From Alkalicoccobacillus porphyridii (GTDB lineage Bacteria; Bacillota; Bacilli; Bacillales; Bacillaceae_D): a stretch of DNA of 64,000 nucleotides. Location: the NCBI RefSeq assembly GCF_007293315.1, contig NZ_VLXZ01000001.1, forward strand, positions 62,001 through 126,000. Direction: 5' to 3'. Below the pieces are notes generated by a model that saw nothing but the letters and a program-made list of their open reading frames with translations, was not told where the DNA came from and searched no databases. The position numbers were made by a program, and so were the translations under genes. This document shows, piece by piece, positions 41,676 to 49,733 of the stretch. Numbering within the stretch: position 1 is the stretch's first letter; every line of letters begins with the position of its first letter.

Positions 41676-41711
41676 AACAGGGCTCTGGAGATTACTCTCC
41701 AGAGCCCTGTT
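41676..41711 (+). terminator. Shared terminator of ytsP and dgcP
   Basis: Near-perfect stem AACAGGGCTCTGGAG / CTCCAGAGCCCTGTT, four-base loop, T-run on both flanks, between converging stops. Confidence 0.88.
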
Positions 41712-41736
41712 TGATGTGAACTTATTTATAGCACAA

Positions 41737-43944
41737 TTAATCCATTAAAATGACTTGGTTTTTTCCTTCTTTTTTTGCTTTATACAATCCGGCATCAGCA
41801 TGCTTAAATAATGAGCCTGAAGAAATTGTTTTGACATCCTCCTTCCCCCAAAAGGACACTCCACAAGATATTGTTACATTAGGATTGGTCTCCGTCGCTA
41901 CAGCCTTTACAATACGTTTAGCTATTTCTATCCCTGTGTTAAGCTTTACTTTGGGCAGATATACTGCCAGCTCTTCACCGCCCCATCTAGCAGCAATATC
42001 CGTTTCTCGTATGTTCTGACGAATGATATTCGCTACCTGTACGATAATTTCATCTCCTATTTGGTGACCGTAGGTATCATTTATTCGTTTAAAGTTATCA
42101 ATATCAATAAGCAAAAAGGTACCATTCTCATGTTCTTCTAAGGATTGGTCCATACTTGCTTCCAAATGATTTCTTGAATGTAAATTGGTCAAATGATCGG
42201 TAATAACAAGCTTTTCAAGCTCTTCATGCAGAAGGGTATTTGTGAAAGCCAATGTTGAATGATGAACCAATGACTGCAATAACTTAAAGCTTTCAAAAGT
42301 AAAATGATAGGATTCTTGATGGGTGACAAATACAGCCCCATGCACGGATTGTTTATGTACCATTGGAATAGCTAACATAGAACGAAAAAGACCCGACTCG
42401 ACATCAGGGTGAAGACTGGTATCACCTATATAAATGGAATCTTTTTTTGTGAGCAGCTGCCCAATCAGTTTAGTAAATCGTTCAATGTTCTCTGCTTCTT
42501 GAAAAAACACAGTGCCGCTTTGATGAATCACAGAATGATCATTTCGATCAAACAGTAGAAAACCAACCTCTTCCGCTCCAAATGCATCCTGAATCTGTAT
42601 AGTCATACTCTCAATCAAATCATTTAAATTTAGATTCATATTAATTTGATGGGTTGCTTTATTAATTAGCTTCAAGTCATGTATTAAGTCTCGAGACTGC
42701 TTGTAGAGCTCTGCATTTTCTAAAGCATTTCCTCCTGTGTCAGCTAAAAGCTCTATAAAAGAAACCTCTTCCTTTGGTAGGGTTTCAAGCTCCTTTACAA
42801 GCACCTCCAGTACCCCATAAATCCCTTGCTTCCCTCTGAGTGGTACAAATAAATGCACACAGTGATTCTCTTGATCACAGTCAACCTGCTTCATCCCTGT
42901 TAGAAAAGCATGCTCCGCTTTGGCATTCATTCCTTCTGATCCATAAAGTAGGGGTTTAATTGGAAGCTCCTTTTCAACCTCCCATTCATGAGAAAGCATA
43001 AGATAGACTTCAAACGCAGGGTACGTCTTCTTTATGGCGTACACGATTTTATCTAGAACCTCACTAATATCCATAGTAGAATGAAATTTCTTCGTGACCT
43101 CAAGCAAAAGATCTCTTTTTCTTGCTTCACTCTCTTCTAAATCTAGCTCGTACCCTTTAGTTAAAAGCTTTTGCAGCCATACAAGCTTTGGTTTGAGGAC
43201 CATTAATTCATCTAAATCCGCACTAAAAATAAGACAGGACACACAGGAATGTTGTTGAATAATCGGTACTATAAGATGCTCCAACTGCGCTTCCCCTATT
43301 ATTTTCCCTTGATAGGTTATACATTCGTCAGAATCATTGTTCACCAATAGGTTTGTAACCATTTGCTCTGCTCTAAATACTTCTTGAATAGGCTTACGTT
43401 CCCAGCCAAGACGATGCTTCATACCACTGTCTCGACTATCTAAGACGGCAAGTTCAATGTGCAGGTTTGACCGTTGTAGACAAGTTAGCAATGACTGAAC
43501 TAATGGAAGATAGTTTACTTGATAATCGGCTTCTTCAAGCAAATGCTCAGCTGTTAAATATGTTAAAGCATAATCAGTTTGCTTCTGCTTTAGCCACTCA
43601 AATACAGGTAGATAATTCAGCTTGGAACCCGATGGTGTGATCATACCGAACTTGATTTGTGGAAGCTCCCCAACCGAGAAAGAATGCTCTGATTCTATAT
43701 ATTGAAATGACTGAGTTGACTCCAGGTTGCATAGTCCCGTCCAATCCTGTTGGTACTCAAGTAGAGCATTAGATAATGCTGAGGAAGGAGGACCAATTTG
43801 TTTGGCAGAAACCATAGCCTGATCCGTTCTTAAGGTAAGAATTAACGATTCATTCGGATCTATTGGCCAATCGTTAGAAAATAACACTCTGTTCCATACA
43901 GGTGTATAATCTTCATTATGTAATATATCCACTGCCCCGTTCAT
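41737..43944 (-). CDS. dgcP: Diguanylate cyclase with GAF domains (DgcP/YtrP)
   Basis: Makes c-di-GMP. 735 residues: an N-terminal region of about 240 residues of uncertain fold, two GAF-like domains (about 250-400 and 415-570) and a C-terminal GGDEF domain with active site RWGGEELAVYLP and the inhibitory site RETD five residues before it. No membrane segment is seen, so it is probably cytosolic. Position beside ytsP matches B. subtilis dgcP, which by memory is about 579 residues, so the N-terminus is longer here. Confidence 0.9.
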   Translation of the reverse strand: MNGAVDILHNEDYTPVWNRVLFSNDWPIDPNESLILTLRTDQAMVSAKQIGPPSSALSNALLEYQQDWTGLCNLESTQSFQYIESEHSFSVGELPQIKFGMITPSGSKLNYLPVFEWLKQKQTDYALTYLTAEHLLEEADYQVNYLPLVQSLLTCLQRSNLHIELAVLDSRDSGMKHRLGWERKPIQEVFRAEQMVTNLLVNNDSDECITYQGKIIGEAQLEHLIVPIIQQHSCVSCLIFSADLDELMVLKPKLVWLQKLLTKGYELDLEESEARKRDLLLEVTKKFHSTMDISEVLDKIVYAIKKTYPAFEVYLMLSHEWEVEKELPIKPLLYGSEGMNAKAEHAFLTGMKQVDCDQENHCVHLFVPLRGKQGIYGVLEVLVKELETLPKEEVSFIELLADTGGNALENAELYKQSRDLIHDLKLINKATHQINMNLNLNDLIESMTIQIQDAFGAEEVGFLLFDRNDHSVIHQSGTVFFQEAENIERFTKLIGQLLTKKDSIYIGDTSLHPDVESGLFRSMLAIPMVHKQSVHGAVFVTHQESYHFTFESFKLLQSLVHHSTLAFTNTLLHEELEKLVITDHLTNLHSRNHLEASMDQSLEEHENGTFLLIDIDNFKRINDTYGHQIGDEIIVQVANIIRQNIRETDIAARWGGEELAVYLPKVKLNTGIEIAKRIVKAVATETNPNVTISCGVSFWGKEDVKTISSGSLFKHADAGLYKAKKEGKNQVILMD

Positions 43945-44161
43945 TCTATCACCACCACATGATAAGACCTTACGTCTTAATCTATTTCAATCATATTAAA
44001 ATTCTCCATGTCCTACATATAATTTATGTGTTTCCCCATTTATACCTATTGAAAACGTTAACTTTTCAAATTAATAAGATAATATACCTCATTATAATAC
44101 ATTACATTCCATATATCCATGACTTTTTTCGTATTTAATAAGGCACCCTTTGATTTGGATA

Positions 44162-44190
44162 TTGACTTCCACTTTCAATCTAGATATAAT
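44162..44190 (+). promoter_or_regulatory. Sigma-A promoter of rpsD
   Basis: TTGACT at 44162-44167, 17-base spacer, TATAAT at 44185-44190. Transcription should begin near 44197. Confidence 0.88.
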
Positions 44191-44196
44191 GTAATT

Positions 44197-44391
44197 TGTG
44201 TGAAATGAGACAGCCAAGGTAAGCTTGGTTCAGGTTGATTCTATTCCTCAATGCGGCTGTAAAGTATATTGAGGTGTATCGCGTAACCTCCTGCTGTCGA
44301 GGCGAAGGTGCATGAAAATAGAATGCTTGTCCTAAGAGATTGCCACGCGGTTGTTATTTTGCAACATTCAAAATAACAGGAGGATTCACCT
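44197..44391 (+). promoter_or_regulatory. rpsD mRNA leader, probable S4 autoregulatory structure
   Basis: About 195 untranslated bases between promoter and AGGAGG. It contains blocks that can pair, such as CAAGGTAAGCTTG, ATTCTATTC against GAATAGAAT-type complements (AAAATAGAATG), and GTTATTTTG...CAAAATAAC just before the ribosome site, which could hide it. In B. subtilis S4 binds the rpsD leader and represses translation; homology of this leader is inferred from position and length. Confidence 0.6.
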
Positions 44392-44994
44392 ATGTCACGT
44401 TATACAGGTCCATCTTGGAAGCTTTCCCGTCGTCTTGGGATTTCGCTTACAGGAACAGGAAAAGAATTAGAAAAGCGTCCTTACGCACCAGGTCAACACG
44501 GTCCAAACCAAAGAAAGAAACTTTCTGAGTATGGTTTACAACTTCAAGAGAAGCAAAAGCTTCGCCACATGTACGGAGTGAACGAGCGTCAATTCCGTCG
44601 TACATTTGATATCGCTGGAAAAATGAGTGGTATCCACGGTGAAAACTTCATGATTCTTCTTGAGTCACGTCTTGACAACATTGTATACCGTCTAGGTCTT
44701 GCTCGCACTCGTCGTGCAGCACGTCAGTTAGTAAACCACGGTCACGTTACTGTTGATGGTAAACGTGTAGATATCCCATCTTACCGTGTAACTCCAGGTC
44801 AGCAAATTGGTCTTCGTGAAACTTCACGTAACCTTACTGCTGTTAAAGAAGCTGTTGAAGTAACGAACTTTGTTCCAGCTTACGTATCATTTGATGCTGA
44901 GAAGCTTGAAGGATCTTACACTCGTCTTCCTGAGCGTTCTGAGCTACCTGCTGAGATCACTGAAGCACTTATCGTTGAGTTCTACTCTCGTTAA
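44392..44994 (+). CDS. rpsD: 30S ribosomal protein S4
   Basis: Primary 16S rRNA-binding protein. 200 residues ([17 protein letters not shown]4 domain [20 protein letters not shown], ending IVEFYSR). AGGAGG lies 7 bases before the ATG. It is followed not by its probable original terminator but by an inserted element: the last 16 bases of the gene plus stop (TTCTACTCTCGTTAAG) are repeated exactly at 51049-51064. Confidence 0.98.
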   Translation: MSRYTGPSWKLSRRLGISLTGTGKELEKRPYAPGQHGPNQRKKLSEYGLQLQEKQKLRHMYGVNERQFRRTFDIAGKMSGIHGENFMILLESRLDNIVYRLGLARTRRAARQLVNHGHVTVDGKRVDIPSYRVTPGQQIGLRETSRNLTAVKEAVEVTNFVPAYVSFDAEKLEGSYTRLPERSELPAEITEALIVEFYSR

Positions 44995-44995
44995 G
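44980..44995 (+). other. Left attachment site (attL) in the 3' end of rpsD
   Basis: TTCTACTCTCGTTAAG, identical to 51049-51064. The match extends to 24 bases (44972-44995 against 51041-51064) with two mismatches. The integration leaves the S4 reading frame intact. Confidence 0.8.
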
Positions 44996-45016
44996 AAAAA
45001 CGGATTGATTTTAAGA

Positions 45017-45072
45017 ATTGTAAAAGCCCTGATATTGTTGTTAAATCAACATTTCGAGGCTTTTTCTTTTTT
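45017..45072 (+). terminator. Present terminator of rpsD, supplied by the inserted element
   Basis: AAAAGCC ... GGCTTTTT with an inner GTTGTTAAATCAACA dyad, followed by TTTTTCTTTTTT. It lies inside the element just after attL. Confidence 0.7.
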
Positions 45073-45184
45073 ATAAACTTTGCATTAAAACGCATTAAAT
45101 GAATTAGTTTTCGGCTGGTTTCGAGTTTTAAAATTTGAGCGTGGTCCAGGCGTATGTGAAGAAGTAAATTTAATTTGAATCATC

Positions 45185-45436
45185 CTAACTTAATCCCATA
45201 AACCATCTAAAGAAAATATGCTTTGATACTACAAACTTCTTTCCTACCCTAACAACATGAAATGGTGGATCGTTTAGTAACTCATTTACTTGCCTTTGAC
45301 CAATACCTAAAATTTCTTTGATATGTTTGACATCGAGCGAATTAGGATATTTCTCTAAATCCAATTGAAGCTCATTTGTAGTAGCCTCATTTTTATTAAT
45401 TAATTTATCTTCATATTGCCTCCTTTGTACTCTCAC
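45185..45436 (-). CDS. Excisionase-like helix-turn-helix protein
   Basis: Up to 83 residues. The C-terminal half (SLDVKHIKEILGIGQRQVNE, then FHVVRVGKKFVVSKHIFFRW) has the MerR-like winged HTH of the excisionase family, which directs integrase towards excision. The start is uncertain: the only good ribosome site, AAAGGAGG, precedes an ATG in another frame that stops after four codons, while the in-frame GTG at 45436 lacks one. The N-terminus may be damaged by a one-base change. It lies nearest to attL. Confidence 0.6.
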   Translation of the reverse strand: MRVQRRQYEDKLINKNEATTNELQLDLEKYPNSLDVKHIKEILGIGQRQVNELLNDPPFHVVRVGKKFVVSKHIFFRWFMGLS

Positions 45437-45580
45437 CTCATTTAGAAGATCTCAAAGTACGTCTTCAATATGTTCTACATTTTTTTCTAATTAAAGATCC
45501 GTTTTATCCTTAATAAACCCTTTTGACAATTCAAACGCTCCTTAAATTAAATATTATAATTATAAGCTATACTTCTTAAT

Positions 45581-46056
45581 TCAACTTCGTTTTTTTTGTG
45601 ACACTAAATGAAAAGATCTTCTGGTCACATCGTACCTACCCTCTCCAATTACCCACACTCGAGGGAATACAAGTTTATTATTCTTAGGTTGCCATGTTTC
45701 ATTGTGCCATTCCTCCCCGTAGAAAAACGATTCGTGCCGATCCATCTTTGTCTTAAAAACCTTAGCGCTATACTTCGTTCGTTGTACTTCGATGTAGAAT
45801 GGATCTTTTCTCCATATACAGAACACATCCGGTTCAACTGTGCCTTTGTCGCTTAGCTTAGGCTCTACATCAAATATTCTAGGAACCTCGACTTCGTACA
45901 GCTACATGTAGACATCGAGAATAGCCAAGAAGTGAGGAATTTTCGCGCTTTCTTTTTTAAGCTGCTGTTCAATATGATGATAAAAGTATTGGTTTCAATC
46001 CGTAATGGCGTTCACATGACCATCTGCAACATCCTTATAAAACTGGATTATTTAGA
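45581..46056 (-). pseudogene. Replication-relaxation family protein, C-terminal remnant
   Basis: Read on the minus strand it gives GHVNAITD*NQYFYHH, IPHFLAILDVYM*LYE, then KLSDKGTVEPDVFCIWRKDP, EVQRTKYSAKVF, WQPKNNKLVFPRVWVIGEGR. The EPD and E-Q-R-T-K-YS segments are typical of the replication-relaxation (Replic_Relax) family carried by conjugative elements and plasmids. Two in-frame stops are present and the N-terminal DNA-binding half is missing. The downstream 82 codons are still open. Confidence 0.65.
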
Positions 46057-46412
46057 ACGAACCATACAAGACTAGCGGTCAATGCAATCGGCACACATAC
46101 CTTTACTCCAACTACTATTCTCTCTGCTATAATTACCACTTGATTCGAAGCGAAATGTCTTTCTAGATAAGCTGATAAAACAGTAGCAAAGCTAAACCTC
46201 CTAAAAGCATGTATCCTTTTGCGACAACAGGGGATAATTGAAGTATGCCATCTAAAAAAATGGTGGTTATCATATAAAAATCCTACAGCTGTCGCAAAGA
46301 TCGGTTTGGCTGTTTCTAATTGTCCGCTGTGACTCACAGTCGGTTGGATCAGTGAAGCGTTCGGGTAATAGGCTTTAATTGATTCAAGCAAACGCTCTGT
46401 AAGTGTTGCCAA
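46035..46412 (-). pseudogene. Broken small membrane protein gene
   Basis: The open frame starts MATLTERLLESIKAYYPNAS and ends in a hydrophobic helix (VVGVKVCVPIALTASLVWFV). At a T-run near 46255 a single-base change would instead give FFLDGILQLSPVVAKGYMLL, then GGLALLLFYQLI, a far better membrane helix, so the middle is read out of frame. It lacks a ribosome site at its TTG start and overlaps the next relic by 22 bases. Family not recognised. Confidence 0.5.
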
Positions 46413-46500
46413 GGATCAGAAACAAATTAAGATTGAATTGGATAATGGGGAATTTGATTATATAGAGTTCGAGTGTTTACGGAGCGTTAATATTTTATAA
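46413..46500 (+). pseudogene. Short plus-strand coding scrap
   Basis: In one frame it reads KDQKQIKIELDNGEFDYIEF, then ECLRSVNIL and a stop, with no start or ribosome site. It abuts the opposite-strand relic at 46412, so it looks like a junction between unrelated fragments. Confidence 0.3.
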
Positions 46501-46504
46501 ATAA

Positions 46505-46538
46505 AAAGAAGCCTCTAGTCACCGAAGAGGCTTTATTC
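46505..46538 (-). terminator. Terminator after the first DUF6270 gene
   Basis: Stem AAAGCCTCT / AGAGGCTT with an 8-base loop, then CTTTTTATTT on the minus strand, about 50 bases past the stop at 46586. Confidence 0.75.
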
Positions 46539-46585
46539 CTATTATGTCCCCGCAATCAGAGACATTGTAGTTCATATTATCATAA

Positions 46586-47869
46586 TTACTTTAATAGAGT
46601 AAGCTTTATATCTTTGTATTCAACTTCACCGTTTCTCACTAAGAATGGACCGATTTTAGCATACAAACCTGTTAAAGGCTTGATTGTATGCTCGAGCGTC
46701 ACCCATTCTCCTTCTTCTATATCACTTGGTAAAATAACATAGTCACTATAAACGGAATCTTTCTCGGCGGTCAGAAACAACCTTCTAAAAACTCTCACTG
46801 CAAAAATTCTAGGATTTTTTATTAACTCTTTATTTTTAACTCTAATTTTAAATGTTATTTTGTATTCACGCTTTCCGTTAGCTTCAACCCGCATGGCGTT
46901 AGTCCAACATTGAAAATACATATCTTTCTCAGCATCGAGTGAAGATATCATAACTCGCGGAGAGTCTGTTTCGTCATTTTCAACTTTAAACTCTTCCACC
47001 CAATGAGACCAGTACTCTTTACCTTCACTAAAATCACCATTAATAGCAAGGTTCATTTCTTCATCTATAGGCTTCGAAGCTTCTTTTTTCTCAAGAAGGT
47101 CATCCAGTGCAATTTTTAATAACTTTTTATTGAAGTCATAATAAAAATCGTCTGTATAATGAACATAATGCGGACCCCATTTGTGGTCGCTATTTGCCTT
47201 ATAATTAAAGTCCCCGTAATCCATATATTTAACATCGTGATTTTCGATAATATATTGATCCATTCTTGACCACATCTTGTTCTTAAATTCAATGTCTCCA
47301 ATGTAACCTCGTATCTGTGTGACAGATTTAAGTTGTCCTGTCGCAGAATCATAATACTCATTAACGAGTCTTGCTTTATTAATGACGACTTTAGTTTTTG
47401 GTAGATATGTGTTCTTATAATCCATAAACTTATCTACGCTTTCTTTCCACAACTCGAAATAAGTTTCAGGATCATCTTCTATTGTTAATTTCCCTTTTGC
47501 ATTCTTTTGGTATAGATTAATATGCTTAAAATAATTATATGTATTAGTTATATAAGAATCGTTGTATTGTACTACTCCATGAAGGCAGTCTCCAGAAAAA
47601 TCCAAGATCAAATAGTCGGTAGGTATCGTTCTAAGACGTTCCAATATGGTTTTATTAAGTTCAGTAATGAAGTGTTCCTTATAAAAATATTCCAACTTAC
47701 TGCTATATTCTTTCTCTTCAAAAGGTATCCTATCAGCCATTAATGAGATCATTGACATATGATATTGGTACACCTTCATATCAAAGTATTCTTTGTAATT
47801 AGGCGATATGGCAGAGTTGAAATTATCTCGGCTAACACAAGAGCCGATAATCGATGTCGTGATATTCAT
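46586..47869 (-). CDS. DUF6270 (SGNH-like) protein with C-terminal beta-sandwich, paralogue 1
   Basis: 427 residues with two apparent domains. Residues 1-265: DUF6270-like, opening with IIGSCVSRDNF (a GSC-SRD block in the position of the SGNH nucleophile, Ser10) and carrying SDHKWGPHYVHY near 227-238, which could supply the Asp/His partners. Residues about 272-427: NLAINGDFSEGKEYWSHW start, typical of carbohydrate-binding beta-sandwich modules. There is no signal peptide. The ATG follows AAGGGAG. About 80 percent similar by eye to the gene at 48352. Function unknown; an esterase or transferase on a surface polysaccharide is a guess. Confidence 0.8.
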   Translation of the reverse strand: MNITTSIIGSCVSRDNFNSAISPNYKEYFDMKVYQYHMSMISLMADRIPFEEKEYSSKLEYFYKEHFITELNKTILERLRTIPTDYLILDFSGDCLHGVVQYNDSYITNTYNYFKHINLYQKNAKGKLTIEDDPETYFELWKESVDKFMDYKNTYLPKTKVVINKARLVNEYYDSATGQLKSVTQIRGYIGDIEFKNKMWSRMDQYIIENHDVKYMDYGDFNYKANSDHKWGPHYVHYTDDFYYDFNKKLLKIALDDLLEKKEASKPIDEEMNLAINGDFSEGKEYWSHWVEEFKVENDETDSPRVMISSLDAEKDMYFQCWTNAMRVEANGKREYKITFKIRVKNKELIKNPRIFAVRVFRRLFLTAEKDSVYSDYVILPSDIEEGEWVTLEHTIKPLTGLYAKIGPFLVRNGEVEYKDIKLTLLK

Positions 47870-47899
47870 GCATAACTCCCTTTGCTTATTTTTACCATA

Positions 47900-47905
47900 A
47901 TCATA
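47900..47905 (-). promoter_or_regulatory. Candidate -10 of the first DUF6270 gene
   Basis: TATGAT within GTTATGATTATGGTAAAAAT, a block also present before the second paralogue as GTTATAATTCTGGTAAAAAT. The -35 is unclear. Confidence 0.4.
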
Positions 47906-47936
47906 ACAGTGAACCGGTTACTTCTCAATAATTATT

Positions 47937-47967
47937 ATAAAGCCCCTCCAATCGGAAGGGCTTGTGT
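47937..47967 (-). terminator. Minus-strand hairpin ahead of the first DUF6270 gene
   Basis: AAGCCC(T)TCC / GGA(G)GGGCTT followed by TATAATAATTATT on the minus strand. It would end transcripts of the small relics at 48043-48354. Confidence 0.55.
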
Positions 47968-48042
47968 TCCATCGATGCTACATCTTGAAATGAATAGAAC
48001 TCACAGGGGAATTATTTATAGTATAGGTTTTCGTCACGCATC

Positions 48043-48132
48043 CTATACACCTGCATACACTTTTGTTACTTCAACTTTTAAATCACACTCAAATCCCTTA
48101 ATGTTGACCTCCCTAAAGGAGGGTTTTTTTAA
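48043..48132 (-). pseudogene. Short relic ending DLKVEVTKVYAGV
   Basis: The minus-strand frame reads REVNIKGFECDLKVEV, TKVYAGV, stop. AGGGAGG lies 5-6 bases before an ATT codon, where an ATG would be expected. It is probably the tail of a small phage-type gene or one that lost its start. The plus strand here also has a hairpin CCTCCCTAAAGGAGGG plus a T-run (48107-48130). Confidence 0.3.
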
Positions 48133-48354
48133 TTGATTAGAGTTGTTTTGTCTCTAAATATTTCAATATGATCACTTTCTGCGTTACTATAATACTCTTC
48201 CTTTGATTGATACTTCTTAATAAATGCAGGACTTCCATCTCCTTTATATAGATAACCAGTAACAGTACCATCCTCATTTTCTTTCATGCCAATAGTAACT
48301 GGATAATCATCTTTCCTTTTTTTCAGAGAAAAGTCACCGTCTTCAGATGTCTCA
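48129..48354 (-). pseudogene. C-terminal fragment of an unknown protein between the DUF6270 genes
   Basis: About 75 codons are open on the minus strand: TSEDGDFSLKKRKDDYPVTI, then KENEDGTVTGYLYKGDG, ending FRDKTTLIN. The frame begins right at the stop of the second DUF6270 gene, without its own start or ribosome site. It is therefore a truncated gene fused to that boundary. Charged and soluble; family not recognised. Confidence 0.5.
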
Positions 48355-49638
48355 GTTTATAAGACTAAACTTAATATCCTTATATTCTATATTACCGTTC
48401 CTAACTAAGAATGGACCCATTTTCGCATATAATCCAGTTAACGGTTTTATTGTATGTTCAATCGTTATCCATTCGCCTTCTTGAATATCGTTCGGCAAAT
48501 TAACGTAATCACTTTGAACGGAATCTTTCTCAGCTGTAAGGAATAACCTTCTAAACACCCTCACCGCAAATATTCTAGGATTTTTAATTAACTCTTTTTT
48601 GTTCACTCTACACTTAAACGATATTTTGTATTCGCGTTTGCCATTAGCTTCAATTTGCATGGCATTAGTCCAACATTGGAAGTATTTATCCTTATCAGCG
48701 TCAAGTGATTTTATCACCATACGCGGGTTGTTTGTTTCGTCATTCTCAACCTTGAATTCATCTCTCCAATATGACCAGTACGCTCTGCCTTCGCTGAAAT
48801 CTCCATTAATAGCAAGGTTCATGTCATTATCCAGTGGCTTTGATAACTCTTTTTTCTCAAGAAGATCGTCCATGGCGATTTTTAATAACTTTTTATTAAA
48901 GTCGTAATAAAAATCATCAGTATAATGAACATAATGAGGACCCCATTTATGATCTCCGTTTGCTTTGTACTCAAAGTCTCCGTAATCTATATAGGCAGCT
49001 CCATGTTTCTCAATAACATATTGGTCCATTCTATTCCACATTTTATTCTTAAAATCAATGTCACCAATATAATCTCTAATCTGCGTTACAGATTTCAATT
49101 GACCTGTTTCGGAATCTTGATATTCATTCACAAAACGCGCCTTGTTAATAACGACTTTTGTGTGCGGGAGGTTAGTTTTGACGTAATCCATAAATGCATC
49201 TATACTATCTTTCCAAATTGAAAAATAGGTTTCTGGATCGTCTTCAATCTTTAACTTCATCCCAGTTACATTCTTTTCATATAAGTTAATATGCTTAGAA
49301 TAATTATGTGTATTAGTTATGTAGGAGTCTCCATATTGGATGACGCCGGAAAATATATCTCCATAAAAATCTATTATTAAGTAATCGGTAGGTATTGTTT
49401 TAAGTCTCTCAAGTATTGTTTTATTAAGTTCTGTTATAAAGTGTTCTTTGTAGAAATATTCGAGCTTGCTACTATAGTCCTTTTCCTCAAATGGTATCTT
49501 ATTAGCCATTAGAGAAATCATCGACATTTGATATTGATACACTTTCATATCAAAAAATTCCTTATAGTTTGGCACTATCGCTGAATTGAAATTATCTCTA
49601 CTAAAGCAAGAGCCGATAATAGATGTAGTGATTTTCAT
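48352..49638 (-). CDS. DUF6270 (SGNH-like) protein with C-terminal beta-sandwich, paralogue 2
   Basis: 428 residues, colinear with the gene at 46586 apart from one inserted residue near 128. The same IIGSCFSRDNF block, the same GDHKWGPHYVHY motif near 228-239 and the same NLAINGDFSEGRAYWSYW start of the C-terminal module are kept. The promoter and AAGGGAGTTATGC ribosome region are also shared, so the duplicated unit includes regulatory sequence. Both copies remain open, unlike most of their neighbours, which hints at selection. Function unknown. Confidence 0.8.
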   Translation of the reverse strand: MKITTSIIGSCFSRDNFNSAIVPNYKEFFDMKVYQYQMSMISLMANKIPFEEKDYSSKLEYFYKEHFITELNKTILERLKTIPTDYLIIDFYGDIFSGVIQYGDSYITNTHNYSKHINLYEKNVTGMKLKIEDDPETYFSIWKDSIDAFMDYVKTNLPHTKVVINKARFVNEYQDSETGQLKSVTQIRDYIGDIDFKNKMWNRMDQYVIEKHGAAYIDYGDFEYKANGDHKWGPHYVHYTDDFYYDFNKKLLKIAMDDLLEKKELSKPLDNDMNLAINGDFSEGRAYWSYWRDEFKVENDETNNPRMVIKSLDADKDKYFQCWTNAMQIEANGKREYKISFKCRVNKKELIKNPRIFAVRVFRRLFLTAEKDSVQSDYVNLPNDIQEGEWITIEHTIKPLTGLYAKMGPFLVRNGNIEYKDIKFSLIN

Positions 49639-49670
49639 GCATAACTCCCTTTTTACGTATTTTTACCAGA

Positions 49671-49697
49671 ATTATAACATTAAATCGCTTGCTTCAA
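49671..49697 (-). promoter_or_regulatory. Candidate promoter of the second DUF6270 gene
   Basis: On the minus strand TTGAAG, 15-base spacer, TATAAT, about 33 bases before the start codon. The -10 is good; the spacing is short. Confidence 0.5.
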
Positions 49698-49699
49698 AA

Positions 49700-49733
49700 G
49701 AGGAAAAGAACCGCCATGAGGTGGCTCGTTGTT
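49700..49733 (-). terminator. Terminator after the 89-aa orphan gene
   Basis: Minus-strand hairpin GAGCCACC-TCAT-GGCGGTTC (with G-U/A-C imperfections) followed by TTTTCCTCTTTT. Confidence 0.6.

Noticed and set aside
45608-45856. 82-codon plus-strand ORF
   Set aside because: It is antisense to the replication-relaxation relic, which has recognisable family motifs.
47882-48136. 84-codon plus-strand ORF between the DUF6270 genes
   Set aside because: No ribosome site and it runs through terminator-like hairpins; the minus-strand scraps explain the region better.
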